Below are positions 26,428 to 35,552 of a stretch of DNA of 64,000 bases, piece by piece. The translations under genes and the position numbers were made by a program. The stretch is from Paraburkholderia diazotrophica (GTDB lineage Bacteria; Pseudomonadota; Gammaproteobacteria; Burkholderiales; Burkholderiaceae): contig NZ_FNYE01000027.1 of NCBI RefSeq assembly GCF_900108945.1, forward strand, positions 50,115 to 114,114, given 5' to 3'. The notes beneath the pieces were generated by a model, which had not been told where the DNA came from, ran no database searches, and was given only the letters and a program-made list of their open reading frames with translations. Numbering within the stretch: position 1 is the first letter of the stretch; the number at the start of each line of letters is the position of its first letter.

Positions 26428-27363
26428 TTACGCGAGACTCGCGCAGAGTTCCGGGACGGCCGTGAACAGATCGCCGACAAGACCGTAGTCCGCGACGCCG
26501 AAAATCGGCGCCTCTTCATCCTTGTTGATCGCGACGATCACCTTCGAGTCCTTCATCCCTGCGAGGTGCTGGATCGCGCCCGAAATGCCGACCGCGATGT
26601 ACAGTTGCGGCGCAACGATCTTGCCCGTCTGGCCGACCTGATAGTCGTTCGGCACGTAGCCTGCGTCGACGGCTGCGCGCGATGCGCCCATTGCTGCACC
26701 GAGCTTGTCCGCGAGCGGCTCGAGAATCTTCGTGTAGTTCTCGCCGCTGCCAAGACCACGGCCGCCCGACACGATGATGTTCGCCGAGGTCAGTTCCGGA
26801 CGGTCCAGCTTCGTCACTTCGCGGCTCACGAACTGCGAGATGCCTGCGTCTGCCGCAGCTTCGATCTTCTCGACAGAAGCGCTGCCGCCTTGCGCTGCGA
26901 CCGGGTCGAAGCCCGTTGCACGCACCGTGATGACCTTGATCGGGTCTTGAGATTGAACCGTTGCAATCGCGTTGCCTGCATAGATTGGGCGCTCGAACGT
27001 GTCCGCGCTATCGACAGCCGTGATCTCGCTGATCTGCGCGACGTCCAGCTTTGCGGCGATGCGCGGCGCGATGTTCTTGCCGTAGGCCGTCGCGGGCGCG
27101 AGGATGTGCGAGTAGTCCTTCGCGATCTTCAGCACCGTCGCCTCGACGTTTTCTGCGAGACCCGCTTCGAGTTGCGGCGCATCGGCGAGCAGCACCTTTG
27201 CGACGCCCGCAATCTTCGCAGCCGCGTCCGCAGCAGCTTGTGCGTTGTGGCCAGCGACCAGCACGTGAATGTCGCCGCCGATCTTCTGTGCGGCCGCGAC
27301 CGTGTTCAGCGTCGCGGCCTTGATCGACGCATTGTCGTGTTCAGCAATTACCAGAATCGTCAT
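26428..27363 (-). CDS. etfA: Electron-transfer flavoprotein, alpha subunit
   Basis: 311 residues. The N-terminal half is the ETF fold ('MTILVIAEHDNASIKAATLN'). The C-terminal FAD domain carries 'VSGGRGLGSGENY', 'DAGYVPNDYQVGQTGKIVAP' and 'YIAVGISGAIQHLAGMKDS' followed by 'VAINKDEEAPIF', the ETF-alpha signature. ETF accepts electrons from acyl-CoA dehydrogenases and passes them to ETF:quinone oxidoreductase. It lies 26 bp after etfB as the last gene of the leftward operon. A decayed copy of its 3' part lies at 59515-59812. Confidence 0.96.
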   Translation of the reverse strand: MTILVIAEHDNASIKAATLNTVAAAQKIGGDIHVLVAGHNAQAAADAAAKIAGVAKVLLADAPQLEAGLAENVEATVLKIAKDYSHILAPATAYGKNIAPRIAAKLDVAQISEITAVDSADTFERPIYAGNAIATVQSQDPIKVITVRATGFDPVAAQGGSASVEKIEAAADAGISQFVSREVTKLDRPELTSANIIVSGGRGLGSGENYTKILEPLADKLGAAMGASRAAVDAGYVPNDYQVGQTGKIVAPQLYIAVGISGAIQHLAGMKDSKVIVAINKDEEAPIFGVADYGLVGDLFTAVPELCASLA

Positions 27364-27389
27364 TTCATTCGTCTCCGCATGTCCGTCGA

Positions 27390-28139
27390 TCAAAGCACCT
27401 TGGCTTCGGTCTTGAGCTTCTCGACCAGCGTCTTCACGTCCGGCACCTTGACGCCGGCGGAACGCTTCGGCGGCTCACTGACCTTCAGCGTCTTCAGACG
27501 CGGCGTCACATCGACGCCCAAGTCTTCGGGCTTCACGGTTTCGAGCGGCTTCTTCTTCGCCTTCATGATGTTCGGCAGCGTCACATAGCGCGGCTCGTTC
27601 AGGCGCAGATCAGTCGTCACCACGGCGGGCAATTGCAGCGAAAGCGTTTCCGCGCCGCCATCGACTTCACGCGACACCGTCGCCTTGCCGTCAGCCACGA
27701 CGACCTTCGATGCAAACGTCGCCTGCGGCAGATTCGCCAGCGCGGCCAGCATCTGGCCCGTCTGGTTGGAATCGTCGTCGATGGCCTGCTTGCCGAGAAT
27801 GACAAGAGAAGGCTGCTCCTTGTCGACCAGCGCCTTCAGCAGCTTCGCCACAGCCAACGGCTGCAGGTCTTCATTCGATTCGATGAGGATCGCACGATCC
27901 GCACCGATCGCCAGCGCCGTGCGCAGCGTTTCCTGGCACTGCGCGACGCCTGCCGACACCGCGATCACTTCCGTCGCGACGCCCGCTTCCTTCAGGCGCA
28001 CGGCCTCTTCGACGGCGATTTCGTCGAACGGATTCATCGACATCTTCACGTTCGCGAGATCGACGCCCGTCCCATCCGACTTCACGCGGACCTTCACGTT
28101 GTAGTCAACCACTCTCTTGACTGGCACCAGGATTTTCAT
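27390..28139 (-). CDS. etfB: Electron-transfer flavoprotein, beta subunit
   Basis: 249 residues, normal length. It begins 'MKILVPVKRVVDYNVKVRVK'. The ETF-beta signature region is 'AVEEAVRLKEAGVATEVIAVS' in pieces, and 'LGKQAIDDDSNQTGQMLAAL' provides the AMP-binding loop. The start at 28139 has GGAG upstream and matches the family start. It forms the ETF dimer with etfA (26 bp downstream) and would serve the acyl-CoA dehydrogenase encoded at 32344-33507. Confidence 0.96.
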   Translation of the reverse strand: MKILVPVKRVVDYNVKVRVKSDGTGVDLANVKMSMNPFDEIAVEEAVRLKEAGVATEVIAVSAGVAQCQETLRTALAIGADRAILIESNEDLQPLAVAKLLKALVDKEQPSLVILGKQAIDDDSNQTGQMLAALANLPQATFASKVVVADGKATVSREVDGGAETLSLQLPAVVTTDLRLNEPRYVTLPNIMKAKKKPLETVKPEDLGVDVTPRLKTLKVSEPPKRSAGVKVPDVKTLVEKLKTEAKVL

Positions 28140-28171
28140 CTTCGTCTCCACCTATTCACTGACGCGGCCCG

Positions 28172-29347
28172 CTACACACTTTGCGCGACACCATCGAGCA
28201 GGCGCGCGATGTCATCCGGCGAGTAGCCGAGTTCCGCGAGCAGCACGCTCGTCGAGTCGCCCACGGCCCCGACGGGATGACATGGCGCCGCCGGCGTCGC
28301 GCTGAAGCGCGGGGCGGGGCCAGGCTGCGTAATGCCGTCGACCGTCGCGAACGTGCCTCGCGCCTCGTAATGCGGATGGTGCGGCGCCTCGTCGAGCGAC
28401 AACACGGGCGCAAAGCACACATCCGTGCCTTCGAGCAGTTCGCACCATTCGGCACGCGTCTTCTGTCTGAACGCTTCGGCGACGCGTTCCTTGAGCGCCG
28501 GCCACTGCGATTCGTCCCACTGCTGATCGAACGCTGCATCGTCCAGTCCGACGAGTTCGCGCAAGAGCTTGTAGAACTGCGGCTCGATCGAACCGATGGA
28601 GATGTACTTGCCATCGGCGCACGCATACGCATCGTAGAAGTGCGCGCCGCCATCGCCGTTGTTCGTGCCTGCCTCGGCGTGCCAGATGCCCGCCGAACGC
28701 CAGCCATACATCAGCGATGCAAGCAGCGCAGCGCCTTCGCAAATCGAAGCGTCGACCACCTGGCCTTGTCCGCTCAGCTTCGCCTGATGCAGAGCCGACA
28801 GCACGCCGAACGCGAGCAGCATGCCGCCGCCGCCGAAATCGCCGATCATGCCGGGCGCGGGCACAGGCGGCTCGCCTCGACGCGCCGTCGAATGAAGCGC
28901 GCCCGCCAACGCGATGTAATTGATGTCGTGCCCTGCGGCTTGCGCAAGCGGACCCGTTTGCCCCCAGCCCGTCACGCGCCCATACACGAGCGACGGCTTG
29001 CGCGCGAGGCACACGTCTGGACCGAGCCCGAGCGATTCCATCACGCCTGGACGAAAGCCTTCGAGCACGATATCGGCGCGCTCGATCAAAGACAGCGCGA
29101 TTTCCGTCGCCTCCGGATGCTTCAGATCGAGCGCAATCGATTCGCGTCCGCGCGCGAGCACGTCGCTGCTGCGCGCGGTCAGCGCGCCCGCGCCGCTGTC
29201 GCGAACCGGGGCCCGCTTCGTCGCGCGATCGATGCGGATCACGCGCGCGCCATGGTCCGAAAGCATCATGCCCGCGAACGGCGCGGGACCGAGCCCCGCG
29301 AACTCGATGACGGTGATCCCCGTCAGAGGTCCCTTGCGCTCCATCAT
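28172..29347 (-). CDS. Alpha-methylacyl-CoA racemase (class III CoA-transferase fold)
   Basis: 391 residues. CaiB/BaiF fold with the features of alpha-methylacyl-CoA racemase rather than transferase: 'GHDINYIALAGALH' (catalytic His), 'GDFGGGGMLLAFGVLSAL' (catalytic Asp) and 'GSIEPQFYKLL' (catalytic Glu). These enzymes invert the C2 centre of 2-methylacyl-CoA thioesters so that a stereospecific acyl-CoA dehydrogenase can act. The ATG at 29347 overlaps the TGA of the enolase-family gene (TGATG). It is followed by etfB after 32 bp, so it sits in one operon with ETF. Confidence 0.85.
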   Translation of the reverse strand: MMERKGPLTGITVIEFAGLGPAPFAGMMLSDHGARVIRIDRATKRAPVRDSGAGALTARSSDVLARGRESIALDLKHPEATEIALSLIERADIVLEGFRPGVMESLGLGPDVCLARKPSLVYGRVTGWGQTGPLAQAAGHDINYIALAGALHSTARRGEPPVPAPGMIGDFGGGGMLLAFGVLSALHQAKLSGQGQVVDASICEGAALLASLMYGWRSAGIWHAEAGTNNGDGGAHFYDAYACADGKYISIGSIEPQFYKLLRELVGLDDAAFDQQWDESQWPALKERVAEAFRQKTRAEWCELLEGTDVCFAPVLSLDEAPHHPHYEARGTFATVDGITQPGPAPRFSATPAAPCHPVGAVGDSTSVLLAELGYSPDDIARLLDGVAQSV

Positions 29348-30519
29348 CACAGCGCCACCACGCGCGCTTCCTTGCCCTTCGTGAGATTGCGCACCAGGAA
29401 TTCTTCGTTCAGCTCGATGCCCAGACCCGGCCCTTCGTTCGGGTACGTGTAGCCGTTTTCGAAACGCGGCACGTTCAGTGCGATGTCGGCGCCCGGCGCG
29501 ATGTCCTTGCTTTCCCACACGCCGTGAATCGTCAGCGGCCCGATCGACTCGTTCAGAAATTGCGACGCCCACTGGTTGCTCGTCCACAGATGCGCGGACG
29601 GGCTATGCTCCAGACCCGAGCCGATCATGCAGCCGCACATCACGGGCAGCCCCGAGAGCCGCGCAAGCGTCAACCAGCGCTGCGACTTCAGCAGCCCGCC
29701 TGCCTTCTGCAATTTGATGAAGAGGCCATCGGCCGCGCGCCGGTCGATGATGTCCTTGATGTGATGCAGTTCCTTGGCCGCCTCGTCGGCGTAGATCGGC
29801 GTGCGTACCTGGGCGCGCAAACGCGCCATTCCTTCGATGTCCCAGTGCGGCAACGGCTGCTCGATCAGTTCCAGATTCGCGTCGTCCAGGCGGCGAATCG
29901 TGCGCAGCGCCGTTTCGTAGTTCCAGAAGCCGTTCGCATCGACCGTGAGGCGGATGTCCTTGCCCACCGTCTCGCGCACCGCATACACCATCCGGATGTC
30001 GTCTTCGACGGAGCCGAAGCCCGTCTTCATCTTCAGCAGCTGGAAGCCTTGCTTGTGAGCAACGATCGCCTCGGCCGCCACCTGTTCAGGCGTGCCCGCC
30101 GACAGCACCCAGCCCATCGCCGCGCCCGCGATCGTGCGCCCGCCGAGCAACTCGTACACGGGCACGTTGAACAGCTTGCCTTTGAGATCGTGCAGCGCGA
30201 AGTCGACGGTCGCCTTTGCCTGGTTGTTGTCGCGCACCAGCAGATCCATCTTGCCGACGAGCTTCTCGATGTTGCGCGGATCTTCGCCCAGCAGGACGCG
30301 CGGCGCGATGACGTCGCAGATCATCGACATGATCGAGCCCTGCATCTCGCCCATGTACCACGACGACGTGTCGCCCGAATCCGAAAAGCCCACCGTGCCG
30401 TCATCGCACGTGAGCTTGAGGATCACGCTGTCGATCGCCTCGATGCGCGTGTTCGGCATGATCATCGGCTTCTTCATCGGGGTGGAGACGGGAATGACTT
30501 CGACTTTGACGATCTTCAT
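29347..30519 (-). CDS. Enolase-superfamily protein, muconate-lactonizing subgroup
   Basis: 390 residues. The catalytic barrel has the KxK motif 'LLKMKTGFG', metal ligands in 'TVDANGFW', 'ELIEQPLP' and 'PIYADEAAKE', and the opposite-face Lys in 'FIKLQKAGG'. This is the MLE subgroup (muconate cycloisomerase, dipeptide epimerase, N-succinylamino acid racemase), not mandelate racemase, which has His in the last position. The reaction in this operon is unknown. ATG 30519 begins 'MKIVKVEVIPVSTP'. It is translationally coupled to the racemase gene. Confidence 0.85.
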   Translation of the reverse strand: MKIVKVEVIPVSTPMKKPMIMPNTRIEAIDSVILKLTCDDGTVGFSDSGDTSSWYMGEMQGSIMSMICDVIAPRVLLGEDPRNIEKLVGKMDLLVRDNNQAKATVDFALHDLKGKLFNVPVYELLGGRTIAGAAMGWVLSAGTPEQVAAEAIVAHKQGFQLLKMKTGFGSVEDDIRMVYAVRETVGKDIRLTVDANGFWNYETALRTIRRLDDANLELIEQPLPHWDIEGMARLRAQVRTPIYADEAAKELHHIKDIIDRRAADGLFIKLQKAGGLLKSQRWLTLARLSGLPVMCGCMIGSGLEHSPSAHLWTSNQWASQFLNESIGPLTIHGVWESKDIAPGADIALNVPRFENGYTYPNEGPGLGIELNEEFLVRNLTKGKEARVVAL

Positions 30520-30662
30520 GATGGGTCCAATGGGTTCAAGTAGGCAGAGGTAAGGGAGCCCTGCCGCGCTCGGTGGCTTGCGTGCGAGAAGCGCGGTTGG
30601 GCAGCGTTGGCGATGTGTCTGATAGAAGAAAGAAGTGGCGTTGTATGGCCGCAGCCACAACG

Positions 30663-32126
30663 TCACAGCGGATATTGCGGCGGCGTCTGACGCACCGTGA
30701 TCCATCGCCATTGGGTGAACTCGTCCCAGTTGGCGGGGCCGCCGTGACGCGAGCCGTTGCCGGACGCACCGCGTCCGCCCATCGGCATCGTGCCGTCGTC
30801 GTTCACGGTCTGGTCGTTGACGTGCACGAGACCCGTGCTGAGCCGATCGGCGATGGCCATTCCTCGGCCCACGTCGCGTGTGTAGATGCCCGCCGACAGG
30901 CCGTACTCGCTGTCATTCGCATGATCGATTGCTTCGTCATCCGAAGCAAACGGCGTGATGCATACGACCGGCCCGAAAATCTCGTCGCGGAACGCGGGCA
31001 TCTCGGGCGTGACGTCCGCGAGCACGGTCGGCTGATAGAACCGGCCTTCGCCGCTGCCACCCGCGAGCAGCTTCGCGCCCATCCGCACCGATTCGTCGAC
31101 GATCTGCTGCACGCGCTTGACTTGCTTGCGCGTGATGATCGGGCCGAGCGCGACGTTGCCCGTATGCGGGTTGCCGACGGGCAGTTGCTTCGCCTTGTCG
31201 GCCATGCGCTGGGCGTAGGCATCGGCGATCGATTCGTGGACGAGATGACGGCCCGCGCTCATGCAGATCTGCCCTTGATGCAGCCATGACGCCCAGCTAC
31301 CACCCGATACGGCGAGATCGAAATCCGCGTCGTCGCAAATGATGAGTGAGTTCTTGCCGCCCAGTTCGAGAGCGACCTTCTTCAGATGCTTGCCCGCGAG
31401 TTCTCCGATACGGCGGCCGACCGCAGTCGATCCCGTGAACGAAATCATCGCGACATTCGCATCGGTGACGAGCGCCTCGCCCGCATCGGCTTCGCCGGGC
31501 AGCATGCCCAGCACGCCTTCGGGCAAGCCGGCCTGCTGAAGCAACAGCGCGAGCAGCACCCCGCCCGATACGGGCGTGCGCGGATCGGGCTTCAGCACGA
31601 CCGCGTTGCCGGTTGCGAGCGCAGGCAGCGTCGCGCGTGACGTCAGCAGGAAGGGAAAGTTGAACGGCGAAATCACGCCGACGACGCCATGCGGCACACG
31701 CCGCGCCATACTCACGACGCCCGGCTGGCTCGGCAGCACGAGTCCCGGCGGCTGCGTCAGCATCGCGGCTGCCTCGTGCAGCAGATGCAAGACGGACTCG
31801 ATTTCGAAACCGGCCTTGGGTCCGATCGCGCCTGTTTCGCGCACGATCCATTCGGCGTATTGAGCGCGGTTCGCATCGAGCAGCGCGGCGGCCTTGCGAA
31901 AGATCGCCGCGCGCGACGGATAGGGCATCGCTGCCCACGCGGCTTGCGATTCGGCCGCCAGCGCGCACGCTGCGCGCACGTCCCCTGCGTTCGCCTTGCC
32001 CGTCGTCGCCAGTTGCAGGCCCGTGGCGGGCTCCACGACGTCGATGCGACCGCCGGCAAGTGATTTCCAGTTGCCGAGCAATCCGCAGCCCGACCAGTCA
32101 ACGGCATTCAATAGGTTGTCCGCCAT
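30663..32126 (-). CDS. NAD(P)-dependent aldehyde dehydrogenase, benzaldehyde dehydrogenase-like
   Basis: 487 residues. 'VISPFNFPFLLTSR' carries the catalytic Asn, 'FTGSTAVGRRIG' the cofactor loop, 'KVALELGGKNSLI' the general-base Glu, and 'HQGQICMSAGR' the nucleophilic Cys. The overall form resembles bacterial benzaldehyde/vanillin dehydrogenases. It oxidises an aldehyde to the acid. The start at 32126 was chosen for GGAG 6-7 bp upstream. It is the first gene of the leftward operon ALDH-enolase-racemase-etfB-etfA (144 bp to the enolase gene), driven from the operator-bearing spacer shared with the acyl-CoA dehydrogenase. Confidence 0.9.
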   Translation of the reverse strand: MADNLLNAVDWSGCGLLGNWKSLAGGRIDVVEPATGLQLATTGKANAGDVRAACALAAESQAAWAAMPYPSRAAIFRKAAALLDANRAQYAEWIVRETGAIGPKAGFEIESVLHLLHEAAAMLTQPPGLVLPSQPGVVSMARRVPHGVVGVISPFNFPFLLTSRATLPALATGNAVVLKPDPRTPVSGGVLLALLLQQAGLPEGVLGMLPGEADAGEALVTDANVAMISFTGSTAVGRRIGELAGKHLKKVALELGGKNSLIICDDADFDLAVSGGSWASWLHQGQICMSAGRHLVHESIADAYAQRMADKAKQLPVGNPHTGNVALGPIITRKQVKRVQQIVDESVRMGAKLLAGGSGEGRFYQPTVLADVTPEMPAFRDEIFGPVVCITPFASDDEAIDHANDSEYGLSAGIYTRDVGRGMAIADRLSTGLVHVNDQTVNDDGTMPMGGRGASGNGSRHGGPANWDEFTQWRWITVRQTPPQYPL

Positions 32127-32200
32127 ATCTGTCTCCATGATTCGCCCTGTCTTCTGAGGTATTTCGCTGGCGTGGAATCGACTATAAAAGTCGTCGCAAT

Positions 32201-32230
32201 AAAAGTCAACCAACTGGTAGGTTGACTTTT
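32201..32230. promoter_or_regulatory. TetR-regulon operator, site 1
   Basis: Perfect inverted repeat with 11-bp arms, AAAAGTCAACC and GGTTGACTTTT, around an 8-bp centre. It contains the 14-mer CAACT-GGTA-GGTTG (32211-32224) shared with four other sites. It lies about 75 bp upstream of the aldehyde dehydrogenase start, in the AT-rich divergent promoter. Probable binding site of the TetR regulator encoded at 33629-34291. Confidence 0.75.
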
Positions 32231-32299
32231 TGCATGTCGATCGACAATACTTTCGTCAAGGTCGTTGCATCGGCGAACCATTTGCGTTTGCAAATTAGC

Positions 32300-32313
32300 C
32301 AACCGATAGGTTG
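32300..32313. promoter_or_regulatory. TetR-regulon operator, site 2
   Basis: CAACC-GATA-GGTTG, an exact 5-bp-arm dyad with 4-bp spacer, lies 30 bp before the GTG start of the acyl-CoA dehydrogenase gene. A repressor bound here would overlap its transcription start region. Confidence 0.75.
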
Positions 32314-32343
32314 ATACATTCAGACAAGGATCAAGGAGACACC

Positions 32344-33507
32344 GTGGAATCTCTGTTCGGTAACTATCGTTCGCCGTGGATGACGGAAGAACTGGACATG
32401 CTGCGCACGACGGCACGCCGCTTCTTCGAGAAGGAAGTCACGCCGCACCAGGAAAAGTGGCGCAAGCAGCATTACATCGACAAGTCGGTGTGGCTGAAGG
32501 CGGGAGAGCTGGGCCTGATCGGCGTCAGCTATCCGGAGGAATACGGCGGTCACGGCGGCAATTACGCGCACGACGTCGTGATCATGGAAGAGCAGGCGCG
32601 CGCCTGCGACACCGCCTGGGGCTACGTGCCAGGCGTGATCGGCGCGCCGACCACGCTGATCCTGACGGGTACGCCCAAGCAGATCGACAAGTGGCTGCCG
32701 CCCATCATCCGCGGCGAAAAACTGCTGGCGTTCGCGGCCACCGAGCCGGACTGCGGCACCGACATCAAGACGCTTCGCACGACGGCGCGCCGCGAGGGCG
32801 ACGAGTACGTGCTCAACGGCTCGAAGATGTTCATCACGCACGGCTCGCGCTCTGACCTCGCCATCGTCGCCGCGCGCACGAACGGCCCCGGCGCGAAGGG
32901 CATCTCGCTCTTCATGGTCGAGAAGGACAAGGTGAGCGGCTTCAAGGTCAACAAGATTCTCGAGAAGATGGGCCAGCACGGCCTCGACACCTGCGAAATC
33001 TTCCTCGACGACGTGCGCGTGCCGGCGGAGAACCTGCTCGGCGGCGTGGAAGGCAACGGCTTCGGCAAGATGATGGACAGCTTCGTGAAGGAGCGCCTGA
33101 CGATCGCCGTGACCGCAATCGCCAGCACGGAACGCGCGATCGAACTGACGCTCGATCACGTCAAGCAGCGCAAGATGTTCAATCAGACGCTGTGGGACTT
33201 CCAGAACACGAAATTCAAGCTCGCCGAGAGCGTGAGCCAGGTGCGCATCGGCCGCGTGTTCATCGACAGCCTGATCCAGCGTCTGGTGGAGGGCGTCAAC
33301 CCGCCGTCGGCGGAAGAAGCCGCGATGGCGAAGGTCTGGTGCTCGGAAGTGCAGTGGAAGGTGATCGACGAATGCGTGCAGCTGTTCGGCGGTTACGGCT
33401 ACATGGCCGAATACCCGATCTGCCAGTTCATGATGGATGCGCGCATTCAGCGGCTCTATGGCGGCTCCAATGAAATCCTGAAGGAACTGATCGCCCGCAA
33501 GCTGTAA
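32344..33507 (+). CDS. Acyl-CoA dehydrogenase
   Basis: 387 residues. FAD-binding 'LLAFAATEPDCGTDIKTLRT', substrate domain 'GFKVNKILEKMGQHGLDTCE', and the C-terminal helix 'LFGGYGYMAEYPICQFMMDAR' followed by 'IQRLYGGSNEI', as in IVD/long-chain type dehydrogenases. It introduces the alpha,beta double bond into an acyl-CoA and reduces ETF. The start is GTG 32344 with AAGGAG 5 bp upstream; an ATG 33 bp earlier would cover operator site 2. It is divergent from the ALDH-to-etfA operon, which encodes its electron acceptor. Confidence 0.95.
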   Translation: MESLFGNYRSPWMTEELDMLRTTARRFFEKEVTPHQEKWRKQHYIDKSVWLKAGELGLIGVSYPEEYGGHGGNYAHDVVIMEEQARACDTAWGYVPGVIGAPTTLILTGTPKQIDKWLPPIIRGEKLLAFAATEPDCGTDIKTLRTTARREGDEYVLNGSKMFITHGSRSDLAIVAARTNGPGAKGISLFMVEKDKVSGFKVNKILEKMGQHGLDTCEIFLDDVRVPAENLLGGVEGNGFGKMMDSFVKERLTIAVTAIASTERAIELTLDHVKQRKMFNQTLWDFQNTKFKLAESVSQVRIGRVFIDSLIQRLVEGVNPPSAEEAAMAKVWCSEVQWKVIDECVQLFGGYGYMAEYPICQFMMDARIQRLYGGSNEILKELIARKL

Positions 33508-33515
33508 AAACGAAG

Positions 33516-33542
33516 CGCGGCCGCCTGATGCAGGCGGCCGCG
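33516..33542. terminator. Strong hairpin after the acyl-CoA dehydrogenase gene
   Basis: CGCGGCCGCCTG-atg-CAGGCGGCCGCG, 12-bp perfect arms, starts 8 bp after the stop codon. No T tract follows directly, so it may act together with the second hairpin 43 bp downstream. Confidence 0.6.
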
Positions 33543-33585
33543 AGCGTTTGAGGTGCTTTATCAATGAAATGAGGCGGGAACAAAA

Positions 33586-33608
33586 AAAGGCGGGACCTGC
33601 CCGCCTTT
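33586..33608. terminator. Bidirectional rho-independent terminator
   Basis: AAAGGCGGG-acctg-CCCGCCTTT with a run of A on the left and TTTCTT on the right lies between the convergent acyl-CoA dehydrogenase and tetR genes and can stop transcription from both sides. Confidence 0.8.
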
Positions 33609-33628
33609 CTTGCTTCCTGGTGCTGTGC

Positions 33629-34291
33629 CTAGCGCTGGGGCTTGGCCGCGATGCCTTGAATCACCATGTTCATGAACGCCTCGACGACTTCGTCGATGCT
33701 GTACTTCCCATCTTCCTGATACCACTGCGGCACCCAGTTCAACATGCCGAACAGCATCGCCGACAGTAGCGCCGGCACGCACGGCTTGATGTCGCCCGCG
33801 GCGATGCCTTCCGTGATCAGGTCGCGCACGGTCGTATCGAGCCGGCGCTGGAAGCGGCGGATGTCGAGGCTCGCCTCCGTCGTCAGCGGACGCAGACCCA
33901 CCACCACGAGACAGCGTCCGAAGTCGCTGTTCTGCGCATGCGCGAGGCTCTGCGCGAAGTAGCGCAGCCGCTGCAACGGCGGCTCGCTGCGATCCCGCAC
34001 TTTTTCCACCACTTCATCGAGATTCTCGAACGACTTCACGAGGCAGAAGTACAGCACCTCTTCCTTATTCTTGATGTAGTGGTACAGCGTTGCCTTATGC
34101 ATGCCGATCTGGTCGGCGATCATGTCGAGCGACGTGGCTTCGTACCCGTTCTGCGCGAAAAGCTGCGCAGCGATACGCAGGATCGCAAGGCGCTTGTCTT
34201 CGTGACGGACGACGGGCGGCGCCTTGCGGCGGCGCCCGGCCGGACGTTCGATGGGAGCCGGCAGCGCGGCTTCGTCGGGGCGTGTGGACAT
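33629..34291 (-). CDS. TetR-family regulator of the acyl-CoA catabolic regulon
   Basis: 220 residues. N-terminal HTH: 'RLAILRIAAQLFAQNGYEAT' then 'IADQIGMHKATLYHYIKNKE'. The C-terminal ligand domain has 'LTTEASLDIRRFQRRLDTTV', as in acyl-CoA-responsive TetR repressors. It lies 11 bp after the CoA-transferase gene and is probably co-transcribed with it from the promoter bearing operator site 3, which would give autoregulation. The likely effector is an acyl-CoA intermediate of the pathway (inference). Confidence 0.9.
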   Translation of the reverse strand: MSTRPDEAALPAPIERPAGRRRKAPPVVRHEDKRLAILRIAAQLFAQNGYEATSLDMIADQIGMHKATLYHYIKNKEEVLYFCLVKSFENLDEVVEKVRDRSEPPLQRLRYFAQSLAHAQNSDFGRCLVVVGLRPLTTEASLDIRRFQRRLDTTVRDLITEGIAAGDIKPCVPALLSAMLFGMLNWVPQWYQEDGKYSIDEVVEAFMNMVIQGIAAKPQR

Positions 34292-34302
34292 AGAACTCGA
34301 TT

Positions 34303-35535
34303 TTACACGGGCGCGCCGATCGCGCCTTCCGCGATCAAGCGCTCAACTTGAGCGTCGGCAAAGTTCGCTTCGCGCAGGATTTCGCGCGTGTGCTCGCCGA
34401 GTTTCGGCGCGCGATGCCGCACTGCTCCGGGCGTGACGGACAGCTTCGCGGGCACGCCCGGCACCGACACCTCGCCTTCCAGCCCCGGATGCTCGACCTT
34501 CGGCAGCATATTGCGAGCCGCGAAATGCGGATCGGCGAAAATCTCCTCCGCTGTGTAAATGGGGCTGAACGGCACCTTCCCACCGAACATTTCGCGCAGT
34601 TCCGTCTTGGTGTAGCGCGTGGTGAACGCCTCGATCTCGCCGGTCAGTGCGTCATTGTTTTCCCAGCGAAGCGTTTCGGAGCCGAATCGCGGGTCCTTCG
34701 CCAGATCGTCGCGGCCCATCAGCCTGCAAAGCTGCAGCCATTGCGGATCGTGCGGCGCCGCGATCGCGATCATGCCGTCCTTCGCGCGCACTGTGCCTTG
34801 CGGCGCGAGACCCGGCAGATTGTTGCCCACCGGCTTCTGCGAAACGCCGCGATACGAATACTGGCTGACGAGAAGCTCCGACATCGAGAGAATCGAATCC
34901 GTCATCGCGACATCGACATACTGGCCCTGCCCCGTCGCCTTTGCGTGCCACAACGCGGCCATCGTGCCGAATGCCGCGTGCAGGCCCGGTACCGTATCGC
35001 CGGGGCCGCCGCCGACCTTCACGGGATGCTGTTCGTCTTCGCCCGTGATGCCCATCCAGCCGCCCATTGCCTGCGCAACGATGTCGAAGGCCGGCCAGTC
35101 CATGTAAGGACTCGCGCCGCCCGGCCTGTCGCCGAAGCCACGCACCGACGTGTAGACGAGACGCGGATTGATTTCCTTCAATTGCTCGTAGCCGATGCCC
35201 AGCTTCGTCAGCACGCCCGCGCGGTAGTTTTCGACCAGCACGTCCGCGCGCCGCACCAGCGTGCGGAACGTCTCCAGACCTTCGGCGCTCTTCAGGTTCA
35301 GCGCGATAGACCGCTTGTTCCGGTTGCACGACTGGAACAGCCCGCCGTAGTGACGCTCCCGGTCGTCATCGCGAAACGGGCCGATGCGGCGGAAGAAGTC
35401 GCCTTCCAGCGGTTCGACCTTGATCACGTCGGCGCCGTGATCGCCCAGAACCTGCGAGCAGAACGGGCCGGCCAGCGCATGTGTCAGGTCGAGAACGCGG
35501 ACGCCGCGCAAGGCGCCGCTCAGGGAATTCGTCAT
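34303..35535 (-). CDS. Class III CoA-transferase (formyl-CoA transferase-like)
   Basis: 410 residues. CaiB/BaiF fold: 'GVRVLDLTHALAGPFCSQ' at the N-terminus, 'ADVIKVEPLEGDFFR', and the expected nucleophilic Asp in 'GQYVDVAMTDSILSM'. Unlike the racemase at 28172-29347 it lacks the GDFGGGG motif, so acyl-group CoA transfer is the better call; it could activate the free acid made by the aldehyde dehydrogenase. GGAGGAG precedes ATG 35535. It is followed by tetR in the same transcript. Confidence 0.88.
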   Translation of the reverse strand: MTNSLSGALRGVRVLDLTHALAGPFCSQVLGDHGADVIKVEPLEGDFFRRIGPFRDDDRERHYGGLFQSCNRNKRSIALNLKSAEGLETFRTLVRRADVLVENYRAGVLTKLGIGYEQLKEINPRLVYTSVRGFGDRPGGASPYMDWPAFDIVAQAMGGWMGITGEDEQHPVKVGGGPGDTVPGLHAAFGTMAALWHAKATGQGQYVDVAMTDSILSMSELLVSQYSYRGVSQKPVGNNLPGLAPQGTVRAKDGMIAIAAPHDPQWLQLCRLMGRDDLAKDPRFGSETLRWENNDALTGEIEAFTTRYTKTELREMFGGKVPFSPIYTAEEIFADPHFAARNMLPKVEHPGLEGEVSVPGVPAKLSVTPGAVRHRAPKLGEHTREILREANFADAQVERLIAEGAIGAPV

Positions 35536-35552
35536 GTGCTCCTCCAGTCAAT

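Noticed and set aside
26287..27588. 433-codon plus-strand frame antisense to etfA
   Set aside because: Shadow of etfA; no plausible start signal.
29347..30519. Mandelate racemase proper
   Set aside because: The position that carries the catalytic His/Asp dyad in mandelate racemase holds a Lys here (FIKLQKAGG), which places the protein in the muconate-lactonizing subgroup.
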